From assembly GCA_035571275.1 (NCBI GenBank), contig DATMKQ010000265.1, forward strand, positions 1 to 49,454: a stretch of DNA of 49,454 nt, read 5' to 3'. Shown here piece by piece: positions 1 to 7,799 of the stretch. A program made the translations under genes and the position numbers. The notes beneath the pieces were generated by a model, which was not told the DNA's origin, searched no databases, and saw only the letters and a list, made by a program, of their open reading frames with translations. Source of the stretch: Trebonia sp035571275 (GTDB lineage Bacteria > Actinomycetota > Actinomycetes > Streptosporangiales > Streptosporangiaceae). Position 1 is the stretch's first letter. Each line of letters starts with the position of its first letter.

Positions 1-63
1 CCCCCGCCCCGCCCCGTCCAGCTGACCGTCGGTGTCGCGATAGTTCCCGTCCGGCTCTGCCAT
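1..63 (-). CDS. Possible N-terminus of a gene cut by the left edge
   Basis: An ATG at 61-63 on the minus strand opens a frame with no stop to the window edge. It encodes about 21 residues starting MAEPDGNYRD. It lies 69 bases downstream of the ArsR gene in the same direction, where a transporter or resistance gene would be expected. No clear ribosome binding site is seen and nothing is recognisable in the fragment, so this is weak. Confidence 0.25.
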   Translation of the reverse strand, partial: MAEPDGNYRDTDGQLDGAGRG

Positions 64-132
64 GAGAGGCAATTGTAATGGTCAGGTTAGGAAAGGCGGC
101 TCCGCGGGCTCGCCATCGTCGCTTTCCGCCAC

Positions 133-486
133 TTACTCATCGGGCGCGAGCATCCGGGCCATGGCCGGCAGCACACCAGGCGCGACCCGGCAGTACACCC
201 AGGTCCCCCGGCGCTCGGAGATAATCAGGCCCGCCTCCCTGAGCTTCTTCAGGTGATGGCTGACAGTGGGCTGTGACACCCCAACGTTCTGTATGTCACA
301 AACCGAGGCTTCCCCGGCGCCCTGCGCCGCCACCCGGGAGAAGAGCCGGAGCCGAACCGGGTCGGCCAGCGCCTTGAACATGGCAGCCATCCGCTCGGCG
401 TCCGAGGCCGAAAGCTCCGCGGCGCCAAGCGGTGGGCAGGGAAACTCGGGCGCGCGTTCAGCGATGACTTCCGTCGCATTTGTCAT
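133..486 (-). CDS. ArsR/SmtB-family metal(loid)-responsive repressor
   Basis: A 117-residue winged-helix protein of typical ArsR length. The recognition helix is about residues 70-87 (QPTVSHHLKKLREAGLI), followed by the wing ERRGTWVYCRV. Cys63 sits in SVCDI, the position of the metal-binding motif ELCVCDL in ArsR/SmtB, and a second cysteine is at 17 (FPCPP). A sensor for As(III)/Sb(III) or another soft metal is likely, with repression relieved by ligand. No metal gene is visible beside it. The next minus-strand frame leaves the window at the left, so the target cannot be named. It is distinct in sequence from the three ArsR-type domains in the 33-38 kb island. Confidence 0.85.
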   Translation of the reverse strand: MTNATEVIAERAPEFPCPPLGAAELSASDAERMAAMFKALADPVRLRLFSRVAAQGAGEASVCDIQNVGVSQPTVSHHLKKLREAGLIISERRGTWVYCRVAPGVLPAMARMLAPDE

Positions 487-965
487 GGGCTAATACTCAC
501 GGCATGAGCGGTCGCCTGCAGCCGATCCGCCAATAACGTGACATCACGTATATCTAAGTGTCGTTCAGCGCTCCGGTCAGCATTCGCCGCTCATTGTCGC
601 CGCCCCCCTGGCCAGTACGGATTCCGCTCCGTGAGGCCGGTTTCCAGCGCGGAATCCGCTTAGCAGGCGGCCATCCGCTGTCGTGTTCCTCCTTGTTCCA
701 CTGCCGCGCACACCGATCCGACTGCATAAGTAGCAGTTTCCCCTTTGCACGGGGAAATGGTTACCCGGTGGTAGTCAAAATGCTTCGCCCAAGGTAACCC
801 CGTAAACGCCGCCCGGCTCCAGCGAGCCCGGCTCCGCTCGCACTCCCGGCATCGCGGGCCGTTACCGGCCAATGCGAACTCCCACTAGTCACAAGATTCC
901 CTGCTGTTCAATTTTGTTTACGCCTGCCTCCCTGTTACCGGCCGATGAATCGCCCAGCGGCGGCG
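487..965. other. 480-bp non-coding stretch with several hairpins
   Basis: No convincing gene lies here. Inverted repeats seen are 618-627/649-658 (10 bp), 721-725/733-737 (5 bp, 7-nt loop), 737-743/751-757 (7 bp, 7-nt loop) and 759-765/793-799 (7 bp, 27-nt loop). The last three follow each other without a gap. On the minus strand the stretch separates the radical SAM gene from ArsR, so it could be an RNA leader, a terminator zone or a small RNA. I do not match it to a known RNA family. Confidence 0.35.
536..549. promoter_or_regulatory. Palindromic operator candidate upstream of ArsR
   Basis: ACGTGA-CA-TCACGT is a 14-bp palindrome (6-bp arms, 2-bp centre) about 50 bp upstream of the ArsR start at 486. 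Size and position suit an autoregulatory operator, but the sequence is not a known ArsR consensus to me, so binding is inference. Confidence 0.4.
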
Positions 966-3122
966 CTAGAGGAGCGTGAGCTGCTCGTGGTCGGCGGGCG
1001 ATGCCGGGGTGTCCGCCGACGGACTCGCGGCAGGCGGCTCCGGCGGCGTGCCGGCGGGCTGGGGGCTCGATTCCGCCGGCCTGGACCCGACCGAGTCCGC
1101 GGGGGAGCGGATCGCTCTCGCTTCGCGCGGCGTGCCGCGGCCGACGCCGTACTTGTCGGCTAGCTCGCGGACCTGGCCAGCGATGCGGGCCTGGTATTCC
1201 TTCGGCGCGTAGGCGCCCCGGCGGTACAGCTCCTCGTATCGTCCGGTCAGTTCCGGGTGGGCGGTGCGCAGCCAGCTGATGAACCACTCGCGCGTTCCCG
1301 GCCGCAGGTGCAGGACGATCGGGGACACATGCGTCGCGCCCGCCTCCGCGACTCGCCTGACCGCCGCGTCGAGCTGGGCGGGGGAGTCGGACAGGAAGGG
1401 CACCACCGGCCCCATCAGCACCCCGCAGCGCAGGCCGTTGTCGTTCAGCGTGGCGCAGGCCTCCAGCCGCCGCTCCGGCGCTGGCGTGCCCGGCTCGATG
1501 GCCCGCCATAGCGACTTGTCGACAAAGGCCGCCGAGACGTTCAGGCCGACGTCCGTCACCGCGGCCGCTTCGAGCAGCAGGTCCAGGTCCCGCAGGATCA
1601 GCGTGCCCTTGGTCAGGATCGAGAACGGGTTGGCCGCGTCCCGCAGCGAGGCGATGATGCCCCGCATGAGCTGGTACTTGCCTTCGGCCCGCTGGTAGCA
1701 GTCGACGTTGGTGCCCATCGCGATGTGCTCACCGCGCCAGCCGGGCGACGCGAGCTTCTTGCGCAGCAGTTCCGGCGCGTTGACCTTGACGATCACCTTG
1801 GAATCGAAGTCCGCCCCGGCGTCCAGGTCCAGGTACGTGTGCGTGTTCCGCGCGAAGCAGTTGTGGCTCACCACGCCGTTGGCGATGAAGTCGCCCGTCC
1901 CCGTCGTGATGTCGTACATCGGCATCTCGATCCCGAGCGGCTCGATCGCCGCCACCCGCAGCTTCGCGTCGCTCTTGATCGCCACCCCCTCGATCGACCG
2001 CTTCCGCGTAATAGCCGGATCCGTGGTGTGGAAGAACCGCATCGCCTCCTTGAGCCCGCCGCGCAGTCGGATGTACTTCAGTCCGTTTGGCCAGCCCCTC
2101 GATTCCAATGCGAAGTCAAAGCCGAACGTTGACAGCGCTCTGCTCGTCCAGTCCAGGATTTCCTGATCGGTGTTGGCTAGTCGCCAGATGCCTTTGCTGT
2201 AGCTTCCTTCGGCGTCGAAGATGCCCGCGAGGAACCCGTGAAACCAGTCCTCGCACGGGTAGCTTGGCCACTCGATTAGGTGCTCGATAGCCTGGACACT
2301 TCCGCGCGTCCCCGTCCGAATCGCACGCATAGCCCGTCGCGTCTCACTCGCGTGAGCGACGTCGAACTCCGTCGTGCGGATCCCGAACGTCCCGAGATAG
2401 TGGCGGGTGCGGGTCAGCGCCTCGGTGTCTGCCGGTGCTAGACGGAACGTGTAGATATCGCGGCTGGTCGCTCTGTACCTTCCCAGGTTGGCGTCCCCGC
2501 GGATCATGCCGCACAGGTAGCCGCGCCGGTATTGCGTGGTGTCCTTCGGCGGTTCGGCGAAGCCACCGAATCCCATGAGCTTGTTGTTCACCGTGAGGAA
2601 CGGTCGCTGCTCCGGGCGTTGCTCGGCGCCGGTGACGTGCTTCCATCCGCGCTCGGTCAGGAAACGGTGGTCACCGCTGGCGACCAGTTGGGTGCCGTCT
2701 TCCAGGGTGATCCGGTACGCGGACTTCACCGTGGACCAGTGCGCCAGCACCTCTGTGAGTGCGTAGTGACGGTAGTAGCCGTCCCGTACCGTTCCGTAGA
2801 TCGAATCGCCCACGCGAACATCTGCGATCCGACGTGTGCTCCCGTCTCCCATCAGAATCGGCGTGTCACCCGAGACACAGTACACACACGCATGCTGACA
2901 TCCCCTGTACGGGTTGATCGTCCAGCGGAACGACATCCGCGACGACTCGGGGACGTGGCTCACGATCGACTTCGCCTGCACCTCGTAGAACGTCATGCCG
3001 CGAAAGCCCGGCGTGTCGAAGGTTCTTGCGACGGCACCGCGTTCGAAGAGCGGCACCTGAGCGGCGCCATCGGTGGCGGTCGCGTCGGCGGTGCCGTGGA
3101 GTCGCAGGTTGTCCCAGCGCAT
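966..3122 (-). CDS. Rv2578c-family radical SAM protein interrupted by an intein
   Basis: The frame encodes 718 residues from an ATG at 3122; a TTG at 3128 is also in frame, but the promoter geometry favours the ATG. Residues 1-81 carry the start of a radical SAM domain with the [4Fe-4S] motif C-QHA-C-VY-C. After the second cysteine comes a 340-residue intein. The host resumes with CFARNTH and runs through a TIM-barrel body ending in a Pro/Ser-rich tail. After splicing the host is about 378 residues, normal for the Rv2578c family (SPL-like radical SAM proteins of unknown reaction). The family is recalled as DNA-damage induced in mycobacteria; here a LexA-like box lies upstream. The gene stands alone on the minus strand. 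Confidence 0.9.
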   Translation of the reverse strand: MRWDNLRLHGTADATATDGAAQVPLFERGAVARTFDTPGFRGMTFYEVQAKSIVSHVPESSRMSFRWTINPYRGCQHACVYCVSGDTPILMGDGSTRRIADVRVGDSIYGTVRDGYYRHYALTEVLAHWSTVKSAYRITLEDGTQLVASGDHRFLTERGWKHVTGAEQRPEQRPFLTVNNKLMGFGGFAEPPKDTTQYRRGYLCGMIRGDANLGRYRATSRDIYTFRLAPADTEALTRTRHYLGTFGIRTTEFDVAHASETRRAMRAIRTGTRGSVQAIEHLIEWPSYPCEDWFHGFLAGIFDAEGSYSKGIWRLANTDQEILDWTSRALSTFGFDFALESRGWPNGLKYIRLRGGLKEAMRFFHTTDPAITRKRSIEGVAIKSDAKLRVAAIEPLGIEMPMYDITTGTGDFIANGVVSHNCFARNTHTYLDLDAGADFDSKVIVKVNAPELLRKKLASPGWRGEHIAMGTNVDCYQRAEGKYQLMRGIIASLRDAANPFSILTKGTLILRDLDLLLEAAAVTDVGLNVSAAFVDKSLWRAIEPGTPAPERRLEACATLNDNGLRCGVLMGPVVPFLSDSPAQLDAAVRRVAEAGATHVSPIVLHLRPGTREWFISWLRTAHPELTGRYEELYRRGAYAPKEYQARIAGQVRELADKYGVGRGTPREARAIRSPADSVGSRPAESSPQPAGTPPEPPAASPSADTPASPADHEQLTLL
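1860..2879 (-). other. Intein with LAGLIDADG homing endonuclease, in the Fe-S cysteine motif
   Basis: The intein is 340 residues. It begins with Cys (CVSGDTPIL, block A), has a block-B-like SGDHRFL, two LAGLIDADG-type helices (LCGMIRGDANLG and FLAGIFDAEGSYS) and ends in NGVVSHN, followed by host Cys+1. Removing it rebuilds the continuous motif CQHACVYCFARNTH, so the third iron-sulfur cysteine of the host is the +1 splicing nucleophile. Splicing therefore decides whether the enzyme can bind its cluster. Both endonuclease motifs keep acidic residues, so it may be active. Intein-bearing members of this family are recalled from databases. Confidence 0.92.
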
Positions 3123-3129
3123 GGACAAC

Positions 3130-3169
3130 AGTATAGAACGGCTATTCGATTATGGCAAACATCTGTTCG
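3130..3169 (-). promoter_or_regulatory. SOS-type (LexA) box with a leaderless promoter
   Basis: Read on the minus strand, CGAAC-AGAT-GTTTG (3169-3156) matches the actinobacterial SOS box CGAAC-N4-GTTCG in 9 of 10 fixed positions. It overlaps a -35-like TTTGCC. After an 18-bp spacer the -10 TATACT lies at 3135-3130. Seven bases later comes ATG 3122, so transcription should begin at or next to the start codon. LexA binding would block the -35. Confidence 0.7.
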
Positions 3170-3349
3170 GTCCAATGCGGTCCGCTGAAGCGACGATTAC
3201 TCTGAGGTAGGGCAGTGAGCACATTGAGTAGTCGTGACTGATGTGTTCCAAAAAGAGCCGGGAACAAACTCAGAACGATTGGATAAACCTCCCTTCGTGG
3301 GGGATAGTTAGAGAGTTCCATCTAGCGCGCGGAACGCGGAGGTGACGCT

Positions 3350-3808
3350 GTGGCGCTGTCGCAAGACGAGCAGCGCATGCTTGCCGAGATCGAGCGGAGG
3401 CTTTCCGCTGAGGACCCGCGACTAGCCGCCCGGCTGTCCTCGTTTCGGCGGCCAGGGACAGGGGGCAGCTTCCGTACCCCTCGGGGCAGAATCGTCGGGT
3501 CTCTGTTCGCGGTCGCCCTGGTGGCCGTCGTCTCGATGATGGTGTACGCCATGGTCCCCTTTCACGCGCACGATGGTAAATCGACATACACCCCGCAGGC
3601 GTCTACGAGTGCCGCCTCTCACTACGCGCCGCCCAGCGCCGCCGTCAACAGCAGCGTCCCGGCCCGGACCGGTACCGCGACGAGGACGGCCAAGACGTCC
3701 ACGAGCGCCGCTACGAGGAACACGGCCACCCAGTCGGGGAGTCGCTCCCTATCGGCCAAGGCCCCGAGTGCCAGGGCCACGAATCCCTCGCCGGCGACCG
3801 CGGGCTGA
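3350..3808 (+). CDS. DUF3040 membrane protein
   Basis: A 152-residue protein starting at a GTG with GGAGG 7 bases upstream. The N-terminus MALSQDEQRMLAEIERRL is the signature of the DUF3040 family, common in actinobacteria. One transmembrane segment is seen at about residues 46-69. The remaining 80 residues are Ser/Thr/Ala-rich and low in complexity, probably an extracytoplasmic tail. The family has no established function. The last 60 bases overlap the 3' end of the convergent unknown gene, which is unusual, so one of the two C-termini may be an extension. The 220-bp gap to the radical SAM gene is a divergent promoter region. Confidence 0.8.
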   Translation: MALSQDEQRMLAEIERRLSAEDPRLAARLSSFRRPGTGGSFRTPRGRIVGSLFAVALVAVVSMMVYAMVPFHAHDGKSTYTPQASTSAASHYAPPSAAVNSSVPARTGTATRTAKTSTSAATRNTATQSGSRSLSAKAPSARATNPSPATAG

Positions 3809-4345
3809 CCGCGGGCCCCGTAACGAGGCGAGCCGCATCAGCGGTAACGAGTCCCGCCAGAGCTGGACGAGGTAGCGTTCCACGCCTTCAAGCTTGCGCT
3901 TCTCGCGCTGGAAGTCGTCGCTGAGCGGGTCCTTGTGCGCGTTGAACAGCTCCTCGTACATCTGGACCACCGCCTCGCGGTAGCGCGCGTACACCCGTAC
4001 CTCGTAGTTGCCCACCCCGCCGGACAGCCGCAGCCACGACACCGCGGTACCGGCCGACCCCATGTCGATCGACAGGTGGCCGCGCAGGTACAGCCGCGCC
4101 TTGCCTTCCTCGTCCCAGGAGTCGGGCAGCAGGGGCTGGCCGTCCCACTCCTCGAGCACGAGGCGGACGTCGATGTCCTGCTGCAGGCTGCCCACCCACA
4201 GTTGCTCGCGGCTGGCGGACACCAGCACGCCGACCGGGGCCAGCGGCCCGCCAGGGGAGTCCGGGTGGACCTCGGAATCGTGAATACGGAACATCCGGCG
4301 GTCCGGGAAAATGGGCATCACCAGCTGTAGAAGCCTGCGGCTCAC
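3749..4345 (-). CDS. Protein of unknown function
   Basis: I do not recognise a family. From a GTG at 4345, preceded by GAGGGGGG, the product is 198 residues; an in-frame GTG at 4363 adds six. The first 160 residues look like a real folded domain: alternating beta-type segments (VGVLVSASREQLWVGSL, ARLYLRGHLSI), a Gly-rich turn, then an acidic helix (YEELFNAHKDPLSDDFQ) and a Trp-containing helix. The last 25 residues are an Arg/Gly tail lying in the stretch that overlaps the DUF3040 gene, which suggests the original stop was lost or the tail is dispensable. No signal peptide or membrane segment is seen. Confidence 0.6.
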   Translation of the reverse strand: MSRRLLQLVMPIFPDRRMFRIHDSEVHPDSPGGPLAPVGVLVSASREQLWVGSLQQDIDVRLVLEEWDGQPLLPDSWDEEGKARLYLRGHLSIDMGSAGTAVSWLRLSGGVGNYEVRVYARYREAVVQMYEELFNAHKDPLSDDFQREKRKLEGVERYLVQLWRDSLPLMRLASLRGPRSARGRRRGIRGPGTRGLGR

Positions 4346-4502
4346 GTATCCCCCCTCGGGCACGCTGCCACCTCACTAATCACGCCTGTAACACGCACGC
4401 CGCCGGCCAGTCCGGCACCTTGCATATGAATGTAGACCGAGACACCATGGCGCGCAGCCGGAACGCGCGCGGAGAAATGATTCCATTACTAAGACGTACC
4501 TA

Positions 4503-4539
4503 TTGACTACGTGACGCAACAATGTACCGTCATATACGG
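4503..4539 (+). promoter_or_regulatory. Promoter and small inverted repeat before the DHA2 exporter
   Basis: TTGACT (4503-4508), a 16-bp spacer and TACCGT (4525-4530, fits TANNNT) form a promoter whose start would fall near 4537. This excludes the ATG at 4522 and supports the ATG at 4573. CCGT-catat-ACGG (4527-4539) is an inverted repeat over the -10, a possible repressor site. No regulator gene is adjacent. Confidence 0.5.
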
Positions 4540-4572
4540 ATATACCACACGGCGACCCCTAGGCGGTGCGTC

Positions 4573-6072
4573 ATGCAGTCGGTCTCTGCTGCCCCTAAAC
4601 AACTACCGTCCGTGTTGAATCAATCACCATCCGCAGCAGCGGGGTGGCAGGGCAGCGGCAGCCGGGCGCTCGTGCTGGCGGTCTGCTGCAGCGCGCTGTT
4701 CATGGTCGGGCTGGATAACACGATCGTCAACGTGGGGCTGCCCGCCATCGGCGCGTCGCTGCACACGGCCGTCTCGGGCCTGCAGTGGACGGTCGCCGGG
4801 TACACCATCGTGCTGGCCAGCCTGCTGATGTTCTCCGGCGCGGCGGCCGACAAGATCGGCCGCCGCACGATCTTCCAGGTCGGTCTCGCGCTGTTCACCC
4901 TGGGGTCATGGCTGTGCAGCCTCGCCCCGAGCCTGACCTGGCTGATCGCGTTCCGGCTGCTGCAGGGGGTGGGCGGATCGATGCTGAACCCGGCCGCGCT
5001 CGGCATCATCACGAACACGTTCACCAAGCCGGCCGAACGGGCCAAGGCGATCGGCGTGTGGGACGGGGTGTTCGGCCTGTCGATGGCGCTCGGGCCGGTG
5101 ACCGGCGGCATCCTGATCGGCACCGTGGGCTGGCGGGGCATCTTCTGGGCGAACATCCCTGTGGGCCTGGCGGCCATCGCGCTGACCGCGCTGTTCGTGC
5201 CGGAATCGCGCGCCGAGCGCGGCCGCCGCGCCGACCCGGTCGGCCAGGTGCTGGTGATCGTGATGCTGGGCGCGCTGGCTTACGCGATCATCCAGGGCCC
5301 CGGCTACGGCTGGCTGTCGCCGAACATCACCAGCTTCTTCCTGCTGTCCATGGCCGCGCTCGTGGCGCTGCTGGTGTACGAACCGCGGCGCGAGGAGCCG
5401 CTGGTCGACTTCCGGTTGTTCCGCAGCGTCCCGTTCTCCGCCGCCAACGTGACCGCGGTCTGCGCGATCGCGGCGACCGCCGGGTTCCTGTTCCTGACCA
5501 CGCTGTACCTGCAGGACGTGCGCGGCTTCTCGCCGGTGCAGACCGGCCTGACAATCCTGCCGATGCCGGTGACGATGGCGCTGTGCGCGCCGCTGTCCGG
5601 CCGGCTGCTCGCCAGCCGGGGTCCGCGCGTTCCGCTCGTGGTCGCCGGCGCCGCGCTCACGCTGTCCAGCGCTGCCCTGTCCCAGCTCTCCTACACGTCG
5701 AGCACTCTGTTCCTGATCGGTACCTACGGCCTATTCGGCGTCGGCGTGGGGATGGTGAGCTCAGCGATCACGAACGGCTTCATGTCCGGCCTGCCCAAGT
5801 CCCAGGCGGGCATGGCGTCGGGGATGAACTCCGCGAGCCGCCAGCTCGGCACATCGCTTGGCGTCGCCATCGTCGGTTCGGTGCTCGCCGCGTCGCTGCG
5901 CGGCACGATGCACGCGGGCTTCCTCGGCGCCGCGCATCCCGGCTGGTGGATCATGGCGGGCTGCGGCTACATCGTGCTGGTGCTCGGCCTCATCTCGACT
6001 ACGAGCTGGGCGAAGGCCACGATCTCGCGCGCGGCGGAGGCAACGTGCGAGGTGGAAGTCGAGGCGGCATGA
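4573..6072 (+). CDS. DHA2-family (EmrB/QacA) MFS multidrug exporter
   Basis: A 499-residue integral membrane proton antiporter of the 14-helix DHA2 type. Seen are the D1 motif LDNTIVNVGLP in helix 1, motif A GAAADKIGRRT in loop 2-3, and the drug-antiporter motif C ALGPVTGGIL in helix 5. The ATG at 4573 is chosen over 4522 because AGGCGG precedes it and the promoter -10 ends at 4530. The likely role is export of a toxic or self-made small molecule; the substrate cannot be read. It is monocistronic, 113 bp before a LAL regulator gene that could be functionally linked. Confidence 0.88.
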   Translation: MQSVSAAPKQLPSVLNQSPSAAAGWQGSGSRALVLAVCCSALFMVGLDNTIVNVGLPAIGASLHTAVSGLQWTVAGYTIVLASLLMFSGAAADKIGRRTIFQVGLALFTLGSWLCSLAPSLTWLIAFRLLQGVGGSMLNPAALGIITNTFTKPAERAKAIGVWDGVFGLSMALGPVTGGILIGTVGWRGIFWANIPVGLAAIALTALFVPESRAERGRRADPVGQVLVIVMLGALAYAIIQGPGYGWLSPNITSFFLLSMAALVALLVYEPRREEPLVDFRLFRSVPFSAANVTAVCAIAATAGFLFLTTLYLQDVRGFSPVQTGLTILPMPVTMALCAPLSGRLLASRGPRVPLVVAGAALTLSSAALSQLSYTSSTLFLIGTYGLFGVGVGMVSSAITNGFMSGLPKSQAGMASGMNSASRQLGTSLGVAIVGSVLAASLRGTMHAGFLGAAHPGWWIMAGCGYIVLVLGLISTTSWAKATISRAAEATCEVEVEAA

Positions 6073-6185
6073 TAACAGCAAGAGGCGGGCGCAGGCCGCG
6101 GAAGGCTCATCCGCTAAGGTGGGGATCAGCTGCCGGGCCGAGCCCGCTAGCCCGTCGGCCATGAAACGGGGGACGGCTGGGCTGG

Positions 6186-7799
6186 ATGACCACCACCAAC
6201 CGGTCGTGGGACCGCACGGCAAAGCTCATCGACCGGCGCGACGAACGCGAGACGCTTGACCGGCTTGTCGACGCGGTGCGGGTTGGCGACAGCCGGGTTC
6301 TCGTGCTGCGCGGTGAGCTCGGGGTGGGAAAGACGGCGCTGCTCGACTACGTGACCGGCCGGGCGGCTGGATGCCGGGTCGCACGCGCGGTCGGTGTGCA
6401 GTCGGAGATGGAGCTGGCGTTCGCCGGGCTGCACCAGCTGTGCGCCCCGGTGCTTGATCGCCTCCAGGCTCTCCCGAGGCCGCAGCGGGACGCGCTGCGG
6501 ACCGCGTTCGGCATCAGCGGCGGACCGGCGCCGGACCGGTTCCTTGTTGGCCTGGCGGTGCTGGGCTTGCTGTCCGAGGTGGCCGGGCAACGGCCGCTGG
6601 TCTGCCTGGTCGATGACACGCAATGGCTGGACCGGGCCTCGGCGCAGGTCATGGGGTTCGTCGCCCGGCGGCTGGCGGCCGAGCCGGTCGCGGTGATCTT
6701 CGCGACCAGGCTGCCTGGCGAGGAGCTGGCCGGCCTGCCGGAGCTGACGCTGGCTGGCCTGGGACGGGATGATGCACGGACGCTGCTGGACTCGGCGCTG
6801 ACCGGATTCCTCGATGTCCGGGTGCGGGACCAGATCATCACAGAGACGCGCGGCAATCCGCTGGCCCTGCTCGAGCTGCCGCGGGAGATGTCGCCGGCTG
6901 AACTGGCGGGCGGGTTCGGGCTGCCCGGCGCGATGTCGCTGCCGCGGCGGCTCGAGCGGAGCTTCCGTCGGCGGCTCGACGCCCTGCCGGCCCAGACGCG
7001 GTGCCTGCTGCTGCTGGCGGCGGCCGATCCGTCCGGGGATCCGGCGCTGCTGTGGCGGGCGGCCTGGCGGCTGGGAATCCAGCTTCAAGCGGCGGCGCCG
7101 GCTACCGAGGCCGGGCTGGCCGAGTTCAGCCCAGGGGTGCGGTTCCGGCATACGCTGGTGCGCTCGGCGGCCTACCGGTCGGCCACGATCCAGGAAAGGC
7201 AACAGGCACATCGGGCGCTGGCCGAGGCCACCGATGCCGAGTCTGATCCCGATCGCAGGGCCTGGCATCGCGCCCAGGCCGCGGCGGGGCCGGACGAGGA
7301 GGTGGCGGCGGAGCTTGAGCGCTTGGCCGGGCGGGCGCGAGCCCGCGGCGGGCAGGCCGCCGCCGCCGCGTTCCTGGAACGAGCGGTGCTGCTGACCGTC
7401 GATCCCGGGCGCCGGACCGGACGCACGCTAGCGGCGGCGCGGGCGAGCCTGCAAGCAGGCGCGTTCGGCCAGGCCCTCGACTTGGTAGCCGCGGCGGAAG
7501 CGGGCCCGCTCGATGAGCTCGCGAGCGCGCAGGCGGACTTGCTGCGCGGGCAGATTATGTTCGCCTCCGCCCTAAGCAGCGACGCGCCCCCGCTGCTGCT
7601 CAAGGCGGCCAAGCGGCTGGAACCGCTCAACCTCGACCTGGCGGGGGAGACCTACCTGGACGCGTGGCACGCGGCGATGTTCGCCGGCCACCTGGCGGGC
7701 GCCGGCGATCTGCTCGAGGTGTCCCGTGCCGCGAGGGCGCTGCCGCGTCCGCAGGTCCGCCGCGGGCGGCGCATCTGCTGCTCGAGGGTCTGGCCCTGA
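6186..7799 (+). CDS. LAL-type LuxR regulator, 5' part (frameshifted)
   Basis: This frame holds the N-terminal ATPase half of a large LuxR (LAL/MalT-like) regulator. Walker A is GELGVGKT at residues 43-50, Walker B is about residues 137-146 (LVCLVDDTQW), followed by sensor and TPR-like helices. The frame stays family-like until about 7735 (LLEVSRAARALP), then becomes arginine-rich and stops at 7799 without the DNA-binding domain. The matching continuation is in the -1 frame (next entry). Joined, the protein would be about 925 residues, the usual LAL length. No slippery heptamer is seen near 7735-7760, so a one-base deletion or a sequence error is more likely than programmed frameshifting. Confidence 0.75.
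   Translation: MTTTNRSWDRTAKLIDRRDERETLDRLVDAVRVGDSRVLVLRGELGVGKTALLDYVTGRAAGCRVARAVGVQSEMELAFAGLHQLCAPVLDRLQALPRPQRDALRTAFGISGGPAPDRFLVGLAVLGLLSEVAGQRPLVCLVDDTQWLDRASAQVMGFVARRLAAEPVAVIFATRLPGEELAGLPELTLAGLGRDDARTLLDSALTGFLDVRVRDQIITETRGNPLALLELPREMSPAELAGGFGLPGAMSLPRRLERSFRRRLDALPAQTRCLLLLAAADPSGDPALLWRAAWRLGIQLQAAAPATEAGLAEFSPGVRFRHTLVRSAAYRSATIQERQQAHRALAEATDAESDPDRRAWHRAQAAAGPDEEVAAELERLAGRARARGGQAAAAAFLERAVLLTVDPGRRTGRTLAAARASLQAGAFGQALDLVAAAEAGPLDELASAQADLLRGQIMFASALSSDAPPLLLKAAKRLEPLNLDLAGETYLDAWHAAMFAGHLAGAGDLLEVSRAARALPRPQVRRGRRICCSRVWP

Noticed and set aside
721..799. tRNA or known riboswitch
   Set aside because: The 7-nt loops lack T-loop and anticodon-arm features, and no aptamer I know matches; kept only as an unnamed structured region.
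7720..7765. Programmed -1 frameshift in the LAL gene
   Set aside because: No XXXYYYZ slippery site and no clear downstream pseudoknot; an indel is simpler.
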